DNA of 64,000 nucleotides from Shinella pollutisoli (GTDB lineage: Bacteria; Pseudomonadota; Alphaproteobacteria; Rhizobiales; Rhizobiaceae): NCBI RefSeq assembly GCF_024609765.1, contig NZ_JANFDG010000004.1, positions 1-64,000 of the forward strand, written 5' to 3'. This document shows positions 16,591-25,335 of this stretch, one piece after another. A program made the translations under genes and the position numbers. Every line of letters starts with the position of its first letter. Position 1 is the stretch's first letter. The notes under the pieces are model-generated. The model was not told the DNA's origin. It was given only the letters and a program-made list of their open reading frames with translations, and did no database searches.

Positions 16591-17991
16591 ATGGCATTGC
16601 ACCCCGACCGGCTGCTGCCTGCCGACCCGGGCGTCCGGGCGATCGCCCGGCGCCTCTACGACGGCGTGGCCGGCCTTCCGATCGTCTCGCCGCACGGCCA
16701 CACCGACCCCGCCTGGTATGCCGAGAACCCGGCCTTCCCGGACCCGGCCGCCCTCTTCATCACGCCCGACCACTACGCGACGCGCATGCTCTATTCGCAG
16801 GGCGTGCCTCTGGAGGATCTCGGCGTGGCGCGATGCGACGGCACCCGGGCCGTCATCGACGGGCGCGCCATCTGGCGCCGCTTCGCCGAGCATTTCCACC
16901 TCTTCGCCGGAACGCCGACGCGGCTCTGGTTCGAGCATTCGCTGGAGCTGGTCTTCGGCATCACCGAGCGCCTTTCGCCCGCCAATGCCGACGCGCTCTA
17001 CGACCGCATCGCCGATGCCATCGCCACGCCGGCGCTGCGCCCGCGCGCGCTCTACGACACCTTCGGCATCGAGGTGATCGCCACCACCGACGGTGCGCTC
17101 GACGACCTTTCCCATCACGACGCCGTCGCCCGCTCCGGCTGGCACGGCCGCGTCGTGCCGACCTACCGGCCGGACGCCGTGGTCGACCCGGAGGCGCAGG
17201 GTTTTGCCGCCAATGTGGAAAAACTGCTGGCGATGACGGGCGAGCCCGCGACCTGGGCCGGCTATCTTGCCGCCCACCGGGCGCGGCGGGAATATTTCAA
17301 GGCGCGCGGCGCGACGGCCACCGACCACGGCCACCCGAGCGCGCGGACGGAGAACCTGCCGGCCGACGCGGCGGCGGCACTCTTCGCCAGGGTGCTTGCA
17401 GGCGGCGCGGACGCGAACGAGGCCGAGGCCTTCCGCGGCCAGATGCTGACGGAGATGGCGCGGATGAGCCAGGACGACGGCCTCGTCATGCAGCTCCATC
17501 CCGGCTCGTTCCGCAACCACAATCCCGCGCTCTTTTCCGCCTTCGGGCCAGACAAGGGCGCCGACATCCCCAGGGCGACCGACTACGTGCGGGCGATGAA
17601 GCCGCTGCTCGACGCCGTCGGCAACGACCCCGATCTGACGCTGATCCTCTTCACGCTCGACGAGACGGCCTATTCGCGCGAGCTCGCCCCGCTCGCCGGC
17701 CATTATCCGGCGCTCCGGCTCGGCCCCGCCTGGTGGTTCTTCGACAGCCCCGAGGGCATGCGCCGCTTCCGCGAGACGACGACGGAGACCTGCGGCTTCC
17801 ACAACACCGTCGGCTTCAACGACGACACCCGCGCCTACCTGTCGATCCCGGCGCGGCACGACATGGCGCGCCGCGTGGACTGCGCCTATCTCGCCCGGCT
17901 TACCGCCGACCATCGCCTCGACGAGGAGGAGGCGCACGACCTGGCGCGGGAGCTCGCCTACAGGCTGGCGAGACGCGCCTACCGCCTTTGA
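16591..17991 (+). CDS. uxaC: Uronate (D-glucuronate) isomerase UxaC
   Basis: Isomerises D-glucuronate to D-fructuronate (and galacturonate to tagaturonate) in the cytosol. It has 466 residues, close to E. coli UxaC (470). The amidohydrolase-type metal motif SPHGHTDPAWYAENP lies near the N-terminus. Further family blocks are FGIEVIATTDGALDDL, GLVMQLHPGSFRNHNP and PAWWFFDSPEGMRRFRE. It is divergent from the gntR-uxuA pair and followed by an ABC importer. With uxuA and the uxuB-like gene at 22.8 kb it completes the glucuronate route. Confidence 0.94.
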   Translation: MALHPDRLLPADPGVRAIARRLYDGVAGLPIVSPHGHTDPAWYAENPAFPDPAALFITPDHYATRMLYSQGVPLEDLGVARCDGTRAVIDGRAIWRRFAEHFHLFAGTPTRLWFEHSLELVFGITERLSPANADALYDRIADAIATPALRPRALYDTFGIEVIATTDGALDDLSHHDAVARSGWHGRVVPTYRPDAVVDPEAQGFAANVEKLLAMTGEPATWAGYLAAHRARREYFKARGATATDHGHPSARTENLPADAAAALFARVLAGGADANEAEAFRGQMLTEMARMSQDDGLVMQLHPGSFRNHNPALFSAFGPDKGADIPRATDYVRAMKPLLDAVGNDPDLTLILFTLDETAYSRELAPLAGHYPALRLGPAWWFFDSPEGMRRFRETTTETCGFHNTVGFNDDTRAYLSIPARHDMARRVDCAYLARLTADHRLDEEEAHDLARELAYRLARRAYRL

Positions 17992-18112
17992 GGCCGGCGC
18001 GATTCCGGCAAGGGCGCCAAGCGGTCTCGCGCCCGGGATCGCGGGGGAACTGAAGAGAGCTTGGAACGCCGACCGCCGGGAGACGGCCGGCACAACGATG
18101 GAGGAGACGGAA

Positions 18113-19288
18113 ATGCACATCACACGCAGATCGTTCGTCGGCGGCGTCGCCGGCATGGCGGGCCTCGGCCTGCTGCCCGGCCGGGGCCTCGCGCAGGTCG
18201 CAGCACCCGCCAATCCGGTGACGATCACCATCGTCGACGTGGCGGGCAACCTCGCGCTGACGCAGGGCATGTTCGAGAACTATGCCGCCGCCAAGCCCGA
18301 CTGGGTGTCGAGCTTCGCCTTCACCAAAGCGCCGGCGCCGGAGCTTCCTGCGAAGATCCAGGCGCAGCAGGCCGCCGGCCGCGTCGACATCGACCTCGTG
18401 CTGACCGGCACCGACGCGCTGTCGGCCGGCCTCGACCAGGACCTCTGGGTCGACCTCTCCGCCCACAAGGCCAACCTGCCGGACCTCGAATCCATCTACC
18501 TGCCGCAGGCCTTCAAGATGCAGGCGCTCGCCCGCGACCGCGGCGTCGTCGTCACCTACTACCCCTCCGGCCCGCTCATCGAGTACATGCCCGACCGCGT
18601 GGCGACGCCGCCGAAGACGGCCGAGGAGCTGCTCGAATGGGCGAAGGCCAATCCGAACAAGTTCATGTATGCGCGCCCGGCCAATTCCGGCCCCGGCCGC
18701 ACCTTCCTGATGGGCCTGCCCTATCTCCTCGGCGACAGCGACCCGCGCGATCCGGTCAACGGCTGGAGCAAGACCTGGGAATACCTCAAGGCCATCGGCG
18801 AGCACGTCGAATATTACGGCACCGGCACGACGCAGGTGATGAAGGAGCTCGGCGAGGGCACCCGCGACATCGTCGTGACCACGACCGGCTGGGACATCAA
18901 CCCGCGCGTCCTCGGCATCGTTCCGGCCGAGGCGAAGGTCGGCACGCTCGCCGGCTTCCACTGGGTAACGGATGCCCATTACGCGGTGATCCCGAAGGGC
19001 GTGCCGGACGAGAAGGTGGCCGTCCTGATCGACGTCATCAACTTCGTCCTCAAGCCCGAGCAGCAGGCCATCGCCTATGACGAAGGCTATTTCTACCCCG
19101 GCCCGGCGGTCAAGGACGTGGCGCTTTCCATGGCGCCGCAGGCGAGCCAGGACGCGCTCGCCGAGTTCGGCCGCCCGGAATATGAGGACTGGATCGCCAG
19201 CAACCCGCTGGAGACGCCGCTGGAGCCCGCCCAGATCGTCGATGCCTTCCGCATCTGGGACGAGCAGATCGGCGCCGCCAAGGGCTGA
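18113..19288 (+). CDS. ABC transporter substrate-binding protein with Tat-type signal (probable hexuronate uptake)
   Basis: A periplasmic binding protein of 391 residues in the iron/polyamine/sugar-type extracellular solute-binding group. The ATG at 18113 follows GGAGGAGACGGAA; an ATG 15 bases earlier is less likely. The signal peptide HITRRSFVGGVAGMAGLGL has a twin-arginine motif, suggesting Tat export. It is the first component of an importer whose ATPase and two permeases follow at 19980-22793, after an expanded repeat array. Its place between uxaC and uxuB makes a hexuronate or oligouronide ligand likely. Confidence 0.82.
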   Translation: MHITRRSFVGGVAGMAGLGLLPGRGLAQVAAPANPVTITIVDVAGNLALTQGMFENYAAAKPDWVSSFAFTKAPAPELPAKIQAQQAAGRVDIDLVLTGTDALSAGLDQDLWVDLSAHKANLPDLESIYLPQAFKMQALARDRGVVVTYYPSGPLIEYMPDRVATPPKTAEELLEWAKANPNKFMYARPANSGPGRTFLMGLPYLLGDSDPRDPVNGWSKTWEYLKAIGEHVEYYGTGTTQVMKELGEGTRDIVVTTTGWDINPRVLGIVPAEAKVGTLAGFHWVTDAHYAVIPKGVPDEKVAVLIDVINFVLKPEQQAIAYDEGYFYPGPAVKDVALSMAPQASQDALAEFGRPEYEDWIASNPLETPLEPAQIVDAFRIWDEQIGAAKG

Positions 19289-19965
19289 AGCCCGCAAGAC
19301 GCGGCGTCCGCAGGGAAGCGGGCACCGCCACCATCATCATCGCAGGGCAATCGCATAGGGAATGCCGAGGCTGCCTCCTGCCCCCTTCTCCCCATCGGGG
19401 AGAAGGTCGCGGCAGCGGGATGAGGGGGACGCCGAAGGCGAAGTTGCGGTGCGCTCCACCCCCTCATCCGGCCCTTCGGGCCACCTTCTCCCCGCGGGGG
19501 AGAAGGGGAAAGGGACGGGCAGATCGGCACGGCCAAGGGCCGAGCCGGCAGGACGCGGCGCCCGCGGGGCGTTCGCAAAGGCAATGCCGAGGGTGCTTCC
19601 CGCCTCCTTCTCCCCATCGGGGAGAAGGTCGCGGCAGCGGGATGAGGGGGACGTCGCAGGCGAGGCCACGCTGCGTTCCACCCCCTCATCCGGCCCTTCG
19701 GGCCACCTTCTCCCCGCGGGGGAGAAGGGGGAAAGGGACGGGCAGATCGGCGCGGCCAAGGGCCGAGCCGGCAGGACGCGGCGCCCGCGGGGCGTTCGTA
19801 AAGAGAATGCCGAGGGTGCTTCCTGCCTCCTTCTCCCCATCGGGGAGAAGGAGGCGTTAGCGGGATGAGGGGGTGCCGCAGGCAAGATACGGCAAGCTTG
19901 CCCCTTATCCGCCCTTCGGGCACCTTCTCCCCGGCGGGGAGAAGGGGGAACAGAAACCATCCACG
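19265..19965. repeat. Tandem amplification of family A repeat plus copied 3' end of the binding-protein gene
   Basis: Three units begin with CAGATCGGC...GCCAAGGGC, at 19265 (inside the gene end), 19520 and 19743. The last two are exactly 223 bases apart. Each unit carries the gene terminus, GCAGGACGCGGCGCCCGCGG-like sequence and one family A palindrome pair. The gene's own last codons (EQIGAAKG) have thus been duplicated twice downstream in degraded form. No intact gene is seen in this roughly 690-base gap; the transcript to the ATPase gene must cross it. Confidence 0.8.
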
Positions 19966-19979
19966 AAGAGGAGACGCCC

Positions 19980-21071
19980 TTGAACCAACCGCTCCAGACC
20001 GCAACTCCGGCACGACAGGGCGACCGGCTGGAGCTCGTCGGTCTCCGCCGCGCCTTCGGCGCCTACAACGCGCTCGACGGCATCGACCTGACGATCGAGC
20101 CTGGCGAGTTCATCGCGCTGCTCGGCCCCTCGGGCTGCGGCAAGTCGACGGCGCTCAACTGCGTGGCGGGGCTGCTCGGCCTCACGGGCGGCGAGATCCG
20201 CCTCGGCGGCCGGCGCATCGACGAGCTGGAGCCGGAAAGGCGCGGCTTCGGCATGGTATTCCAGAGCTACGCGCTCTTCCCGCACATGACGGTGCGCAAG
20301 AACGTCGGCTTCGGCCTTGCCATGCGCGGCGTCAAGGGACCGGAGGCCGACCGGCGCATCGACGAGGCCTTGAACCTCGTCCGCCTCGGCTCGCAGGCGG
20401 AGAAACTGCCCGGCCAGCTTTCCGGCGGCCAGCAGCAGCGCGTGGCGATCGCCCGGGCCGTCGTCATCCGCCCGCCCGTCGTGCTGATGGACGAGCCGCT
20501 CTCCAACCTCGACGCCAAGCTCAGGCTGGAGATGCGCGCCGAGATCCGCGGCATCCACGACCAGATCGGCTCCACCACCATCTACGTCACTCACGACCAG
20601 GACGAGGCGCTGTCGCTCGCCGACCGCATCGTCGTCATGAGCCAGGGCCGGATCCTGCAGATCGGCACGCCGGAGGACCTCTACCAGCGCCCGGTGCATG
20701 CCGAGGTCGCCGACTTCATGGGCTTCCGCACGCGGCTTGCCGGCCGCGTCGTCGCCGTGAACGGCGAGGAAGCGACGATCGAAACGGCCGGCGCGCGGCT
20801 TTCCGGCATCGCCCGCGAGGCGCTGGAACCCGGCGACGCGGCGATCCTCTCCGTGCGCCCGGAGGACCTCGTCGCGGTCGAGGATGGCGAAGGCATCGCC
20901 GCCACCGTCTCCAGCATGGAATATCGCGGCCGCGCCTTCTTCGGCATGGCGCATGCCAGCGACGGCTCGGAGCTGTTCTTCCGCGCCGACCGCCATCTTT
21001 CGCGCGGCGCCGCCGCCAGGTTGCAGCCGGTCGAAGGCCGCGCGCTGGTCTTCCGGGGTGCCGCGCCATGA
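19980..21071 (+). CDS. ABC transporter ATP-binding protein (PotA/FbpC type)
   Basis: ATPase of 363 residues with a TTG start preceded by GAAGAGGAGACG. Walker A is [13 protein letters not shown], the Q-loop is [12 protein letters not shown], the signature is [16 protein letters not shown], Walker B is [15 protein letters not shown] and the H-loop is [12 protein letters not shown]-terminal TOBE-like regulatory domain (residues about 270-360) follows. The stop overlaps the next permease start as ATGA. It is the motor of the importer whose binding protein is at 18113. Confidence 0.92.
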   Translation: MNQPLQTATPARQGDRLELVGLRRAFGAYNALDGIDLTIEPGEFIALLGPSGCGKSTALNCVAGLLGLTGGEIRLGGRRIDELEPERRGFGMVFQSYALFPHMTVRKNVGFGLAMRGVKGPEADRRIDEALNLVRLGSQAEKLPGQLSGGQQQRVAIARAVVIRPPVVLMDEPLSNLDAKLRLEMRAEIRGIHDQIGSTTIYVTHDQDEALSLADRIVVMSQGRILQIGTPEDLYQRPVHAEVADFMGFRTRLAGRVVAVNGEEATIETAGARLSGIAREALEPGDAAILSVRPEDLVAVEDGEGIAATVSSMEYRGRAFFGMAHASDGSELFFRADRHLSRGAAARLQPVEGRALVFRGAAP

Positions 21072-21946
21072 GCGGCCCGTCGCTCCGGACCCGGCTCGCC
21101 GCCCGCGGCATCGACGGCACGACGCTCTTGGTGCTGCCGGGGGTCGCGGTGATGGCCGCGCTCTTCGTCTATCCCTTCCTCTATGGCATCGTCGATTCGA
21201 TCACGCCGCGCGAGGGCGCGTGGTATGCGAATTACGCGCGCTTCTTCTCCGACCGCTTCCAGTACGGCACCATCGCCGCCACGCTCTGGCTGGCGCTGCC
21301 CGTGACCATCCTCAACCTCGCGCTCGCCGTGCCGATCGCCTTTCGCGTGCGGCTGATGAGCAGGCAGCGGCTGCTGACGACGATCCTCGTGCTGCCGGTG
21401 ACGCTCGGCACCGTCTTCGTCGCCGACGGGCTCCTGACCTTCCTCGGGCCGCAGGGCTGGTTCAACCGCTCGCTGATCCTGTTCGGCATCCTCGAAAGCC
21501 CGGTGAAGCTCACCAACAACTACTGGGGCGTCTTCGCCTCGCTCCTGATCACCGGCTTCCCCTTCGCCTTCCTGCTGACGCTCTCCTACGTCACCGGCAT
21601 CGACCCGGCGATCGAGCAGGCCGCCGCCACGCTCGGCGCCTCGCCGCGCCAGCGCTTCGTGCGGGTCTTCCTGCCGCTCTTGGTGCCGGGGCTCGCCGTC
21701 ACCTTCTGCCTCGCCTTCGTGCAGGCCTTCGCGGTCTTCCCCTCGGCCGTGCTGCTCGGCGCGCCGGCGGGCGCCACGCGGGTGATCTCGATTGCCGCCT
21801 ACCAGGCCGCCTTCGAGCAATACGACCATTCCATGGGCACGGCCATCGCCATCGTCATGGGCGTGGTGGAGCTCCTCATCGTCGTCGCGGTGCTCGGCCT
21901 GCGCTCGCTCTTCTACCGCGGCCCGGCCGGCGGCACGAAAGGATAG
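21068..21946 (+). CDS. ABC transporter permease (PotB type)
   Basis: Inner-membrane permease, 292 residues, about six hydrophobic helices starting with LLVLPGVAVMAALFVYPFLY. The EAA-type coupling loop is EQAAATLGASPRQRFVRVFL. The start ATG overlaps the ATPase stop. It forms a heterodimer with the following permease. The family usually serves Fe3+, polyamines, thiamine or sugars; the uxu context favours a sugar acid. Confidence 0.9.
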   Translation: MSGPSLRTRLAARGIDGTTLLVLPGVAVMAALFVYPFLYGIVDSITPREGAWYANYARFFSDRFQYGTIAATLWLALPVTILNLALAVPIAFRVRLMSRQRLLTTILVLPVTLGTVFVADGLLTFLGPQGWFNRSLILFGILESPVKLTNNYWGVFASLLITGFPFAFLLTLSYVTGIDPAIEQAAATLGASPRQRFVRVFLPLLVPGLAVTFCLAFVQAFAVFPSAVLLGAPAGATRVISIAAYQAAFEQYDHSMGTAIAIVMGVVELLIVVAVLGLRSLFYRGPAGGTKG

Positions 21947-21950
21947 GACC

Positions 21951-22793
21951 ATGATACGCGACAAGGGCATCGGCTCGAAACTGTGGCGCTTCGCCGTCTG
22001 GGCGCTCGCCGGCCTCTTCGTGCTCAACCTGCTCGCCGTCATGGCGGCGGTGGTGGTCAATTCCTTCGCCACCCGCTGGCTCGGCACCTGGATGCCGGCC
22101 GGCTGGACGACGCGCTGGTATTTCGACGCCTGGCGCGAGTTCCAGCTGTCGAGCGTCGTCATCGTCACCTTCCAGATCGTCTTCACGGTGGTGCTGATCT
22201 CCGGCGTCGTCGGCGTCGTCACGGCCTATGCGCTGGCCCGGCGCGACTTCCCCGGCAAGCGGGCGATCGTGCTGCTCTTCCTGCTGCCGCTCCTGATCCC
22301 GCCGCTCACCTACGGCATTCCGCTGGCGACGGTCCTCTACCAGGTCGGCCTCGGCGGCACCTTCTGGGGCGTGGTCTTCATCAACCTCGTGCCGTCGCTG
22401 CCCTTCGTCATCCTCGTCATGATCCCCTTCATCGAGCAGATCGACCCGCGCATCGAGGCGGCCGCCCGCGTCTTCGGCGCCGGCACCTGGAGCCTGTTCG
22501 TCCGCATCCTGCTGCCGCTGCTGCTGCCCGGCATGCTCGCCGCGCTGCTGCTCGTGCTGGTGCGCACCATCGCCATGTTCGAGCTCACCTTCCTCGTCGC
22601 CGGGCCGACGAGCCAGACGCTGGTCGTCTCGCTCTACTACGCCGTCTTCGCCTCCGGCGTGCGCGCCTCGCAGTCGATCGACGCCATGGCGGTGATCTAC
22701 ATGGTGACGACGCTGTTCTGGCTGGTGCTGGCGCTGCAATTCGTCAGCCCGACGCAGATCGTCGCCCGCGCCAAGCAGCAGCAGGCGACGTGA
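21951..22793 (+). CDS. ABC transporter permease (PotC type)
   Basis: Second permease, 280 residues, five bases after the first. It has LLFLLPLLIPPLTYGIPLAT and the coupling loop EAAARVFGAGTWSLFVRILL. Its TGA overlaps the ATG of the uxuB-like gene by one base (TGATG), coupling transport to metabolism. Confidence 0.9.
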   Translation: MIRDKGIGSKLWRFAVWALAGLFVLNLLAVMAAVVVNSFATRWLGTWMPAGWTTRWYFDAWREFQLSSVVIVTFQIVFTVVLISGVVGVVTAYALARRDFPGKRAIVLLFLLPLLIPPLTYGIPLATVLYQVGLGGTFWGVVFINLVPSLPFVILVMIPFIEQIDPRIEAAARVFGAGTWSLFVRILLPLLLPGMLAALLLVLVRTIAMFELTFLVAGPTSQTLVVSLYYAVFASGVRASQSIDAMAVIYMVTTLFWLVLALQFVSPTQIVARAKQQQAT

Positions 22794-24250
22794 TGCGGCT
22801 CTCCCGGAAAACCCTCGCGCGCCTGCCGGAGACGGTCGCCCGGCCGGACTACGACCCGGCCGCCGTCACGGTCGGCATCGTCCATCTCGGCATCGGCGCC
22901 TTCCACCGCGCCCACCAGGCCGTCTTCACCGACGCCGTGCTGGCCGACGATACGAGCTGGGGCGTCTGCGGCGTCTCGCTGCGCAGCCCCGGGACCCGCG
23001 ACGCGCTCGCCCCCCAGGACGGGCTCTATGCGCTGAAGGTGCAGGACGGCGCGGGCGAGACGCTCCGCGTCATCGGCAGCGTCGTGGAACTCCTCTGCGC
23101 ACCGGAGGAGCCGGAGGCCGTGCTCGCCCGTATGAGCGATCCGGGAACCCGCATCGTCTCGCTCACCGTCACGGAGAAGGGCTATTGCCACAACCCCGCG
23201 GACGGCACGCTGGACGAGGACCATCCCGACATCCGGCACGACCTGGAAAATCCGTCCCGCCCGCGCACCGCCGTCGGCTTCATCGTCGCGGCGCTGGTGC
23301 GCCGGGCGGCGGCCGGCGTGCCGCCCTTCACGCTGCTTTCCTGCGACAACCTTCCCGGCAACGGCCATGTGCTCGGCCGCGTCGTCGCACGCTTCGCCGA
23401 GCTGCGCGGGGCGGCGGCCACCGTGAAGGACGTCGCCACGCCGTCGACCATGATCGACCGCATCGTCCCGGCGACGACGGCGGAGGACCGGGCGGCGGTG
23501 AGCGTCGCCCTCGGCATGGAGGACGCCTGGCCGGTGGTGACGGAACCGTTCCGGCAATGGGTGGTGGAGGACGTCTTCCCCGCCGGCCGGCCGGCCTGGG
23601 AGAAGGCGGGCGTCGTCTTCGTGCCGGACGTCTCCGCCTTCGAGACGATGAAGCTCCGGCTCCTCAACGGCAGCCATTCGACGCTCGCCTATCTCGGCTA
23701 TCTCGCGGGCGCGGAGACCGTCGCCGCGGCGATGGCGCTCCCCGGCATGGCGGACCTGATCGAGGGGCTGATGCGCGCCGAGGTCTCGCCGACCCTGCCG
23801 CCGCTTGCCGGCTTCGACCTCGCCGCCTATCGCCGCGACCTCGTTTCCCGCTTCCGCAACCCGGCGCTGCGCCACCGCACCTGGCAGATCGCCATGGACG
23901 GCTCGCAGAAGCTGCCGCAGCGCCTGCTCGGCACAATCCGCGACCGGCGCACGGCGGGTGCGTCCTTCGGGCGGCTGGCGCTCGGTGTCGCCGCCTGGAT
24001 GCACTATGCCCGCGGCACGGACGAGAAGGGCAAGGCCATCGACGTGCGCGACCCGCATGCCGCCCGCATCGCCGCCCTCGTCGCGGGGCTCGGCGATCCG
24101 GAGGAGATCGTCGCCGCCTATCTGACGATGACGGATGTCTTCGGCGACCTGGCCGGGGACTGGCTCTTCCGCGAGACCGTCACGCAGGCGCTCGGCGGCC
24201 TGATGCTGGAGGGCGCGGCGCGGCGGATCGCTACTTTCGCGTCAGGCTGA
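22793..24250 (+). CDS. uxuB: D-mannonate oxidoreductase (fructuronate reductase) UxuB-like
   Basis: NAD-dependent reductase turning D-fructuronate into D-mannonate. It has 485 residues, the normal length for the mannitol dehydrogenase family. The nucleotide-binding start is VGIVHLGIGAFHRAHQAVF. Other family blocks are LTVTEKGYCHNP, LLSCDNLPGNGHVLGRVV, PSTMIDRIVPAT and FRQWVVEDVFP. Catalytic Lys, Asn and His are in MKLRLLNGSHSTLAYLGYL. Mannitol or arabinitol dehydrogenase activity is an alternative, but flanking uxaC, uxuA and a coupled importer support fructuronate. The 3' end overlaps the convergent regulator by 20 bases. Confidence 0.85.
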   Translation: MRLSRKTLARLPETVARPDYDPAAVTVGIVHLGIGAFHRAHQAVFTDAVLADDTSWGVCGVSLRSPGTRDALAPQDGLYALKVQDGAGETLRVIGSVVELLCAPEEPEAVLARMSDPGTRIVSLTVTEKGYCHNPADGTLDEDHPDIRHDLENPSRPRTAVGFIVAALVRRAAAGVPPFTLLSCDNLPGNGHVLGRVVARFAELRGAAATVKDVATPSTMIDRIVPATTAEDRAAVSVALGMEDAWPVVTEPFRQWVVEDVFPAGRPAWEKAGVVFVPDVSAFETMKLRLLNGSHSTLAYLGYLAGAETVAAAMALPGMADLIEGLMRAEVSPTLPPLAGFDLAAYRRDLVSRFRNPALRHRTWQIAMDGSQKLPQRLLGTIRDRRTAGASFGRLALGVAAWMHYARGTDEKGKAIDVRDPHAARIAALVAGLGDPEEIVAAYLTMTDVFGDLAGDWLFRETVTQALGGLMLEGAARRIATFASG

Positions 24251-24962
24251 AGGAAAAGTGGCTGCCGCGGTGGTAGTCGATCGCGTAGTTGACCGGCAGG
24301 CCGGCGGCATTGAAACAGGTCTCGGTGATGAGCAGCGCCGGGCCGAAGTCCTTCAGGCCGTGGCGCTCGACGACGTCCTGCGGCAGCATCACCGCCGAGA
24401 CGCCCGCCGCCGACATGCGCGGCCGGTTGCCGTAGGTCTCCAGCAGGTCCATCAGCGATCCGCTCCAGTCGATGTCGTAGAGTTTCGCCGGCACGACGGC
24501 GCGCGGCACGTAGTCGATGCAGTAGAGGATCGGCGTGTCGTCGTGCAGCCGCAGCCGCTCGATGCGGATGACGCGCTCGCCGGGCGCAAGCTGCAGGTTC
24601 TCCGCCACGCGCTTGTCCGGCGTCTCCTCGGCGATCGACAGCACCTTGTTGACCGTGCGGTAGCCGTAGTGGCGCGCCATGTCGGTGACGCTCTCGAACA
24701 CGGTGATCGGCCGGTCCACCTGCACGGCCGAGAGCGCCGAGACGAAGCGGCCGCGCCCGTGCTCGACATGGATCAGGTCGTCCTGTTCGAGCAGCTTCAG
24801 CGCCTCGCGCAGCGCCGGCCGCGAGATGCGGAAGCGCTGGGTGAGCTGCGCCTCGGTCGGCAGCTTGTCGCCGGGCTTCAGGCCCTCGGCGCGGATGAGG
24901 TCGGCGATCCGGTCGCGAAGCTGGATGGCCAGCGTGCGCGAATCGCGAAGGGGTTCCTCCAC
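24231..24962 (-). CDS. GntR-family (HutC/UTRA) regulator of the fructosamine module
   Basis: A 243-residue repressor started at GTG 24962, seven bases after AGGAGG. The N-terminal winged helix is LTQRFRISRPALREALKLLE with wing HVEHGRGRFV. The C-terminal UTRA effector domain has ERVIRIERLRLHDDTPILYC, DYVPRAVVPAKLYD and a terminal NYAIDYHRGSHFSFSLTR, which resembles FrlR-type regulators. It is divergent from the deglycase and kinase pair. A perfect palindrome TTGTCTGACAA lies 40 bases upstream and recurs before two other genes of the module, so autoregulation and local control are likely. Confidence 0.87.
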   Translation of the reverse strand: MEEPLRDSRTLAIQLRDRIADLIRAEGLKPGDKLPTEAQLTQRFRISRPALREALKLLEQDDLIHVEHGRGRFVSALSAVQVDRPITVFESVTDMARHYGYRTVNKVLSIAEETPDKRVAENLQLAPGERVIRIERLRLHDDTPILYCIDYVPRAVVPAKLYDIDWSGSLMDLLETYGNRPRMSAAGVSAVMLPQDVVERHGLKDFGPALLITETCFNAAGLPVNYAIDYHRGSHFSFSLTRK

Positions 24963-25001
24963 CGGCTTGCCTCCTGCGGTCGTCGATCGGGAACCCCGTT
25001 C

Positions 25002-25012
25002 TTGTCTGACAA
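25002..25012. promoter_or_regulatory. Operator site 1 (TTGTCTGACAA) upstream of the UTRA-GntR gene
   Basis: Perfect odd palindrome TTGTC-T-GACAA, 40 bases before the regulator GTG. The same core occurs at 25302-25314 and 30584-30595 and nowhere else that I noticed in the window. Such short GTC/GAC half-sites fit HutC-type GntR repressors. Confidence 0.7.
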
Positions 25013-25083
25013 ATCCGTGGCGGTCAAGGGTGCCCGCCCCACCCGCGTCGCTGGAGCGGCCTTTGGAATGCAGCGCCTCCGTT

Positions 25084-25210
25084 CCCCCTTCTCCCCGGCG
25101 GGGAGAAGGTGGCCCGAAGGGCCGGAAGAGGGGGTGGAACGCATGGCATTTCGCCTGCGGCGCCCCCTCATCCCGCTGCCGCGACCTTCTCCCTGCCGGG
25201 GAGAAGGGGC
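25084..25210. repeat. GC-rich palindromic repeat, family A
   Basis: Full copy with GGCCCGAAGGGCCGGAAGAG (a GAAGAG variant of GATGAG) and both terminal palindromes. It lies between the two operators of the divergent regulator and deglycase genes. Confidence 0.85.
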
Positions 25211-25301
25211 AGGAGGCGCCGGCGTCATTCCATAGGCGGCGCCCTTCGGTCTCCACCGGCAATGCCGTCGCCCACCTTGACAGCCCGCCATCACGATGTC
25301 A

Positions 25302-25314
25302 GTTGTCTTACAAC
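25302..25314. promoter_or_regulatory. Operator site 2 (GTTGTCTTACAAC) upstream of the deglycase gene
   Basis: Palindrome GTTGT-CTT-ACAAC, 22 bases before the SIS-domain gene ATG, one base different in its core from site 1. A TTGACA at 25277 may be the -35 of the same promoter, with the operator covering the -10 to +1 region. Confidence 0.6.
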
Positions 25315-25335
25315 ATTGAAAAAGAGGGCCGAGCC

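Noticed and set aside
18098-18112. Upstream ATG (MEETE) for the hexuronate binding protein
   Set aside because: GGAGGAGACGGAA, just before the ATG at 18113, is a better ribosome site, and the twin-arginine signal then starts properly.
19362-19868. Open frames across the tandem repeat array
   Set aside because: They translate repeats of LLPAGEKG/RWPEGPDEG-type sequence seen at every family A repeat; these are not proteins.
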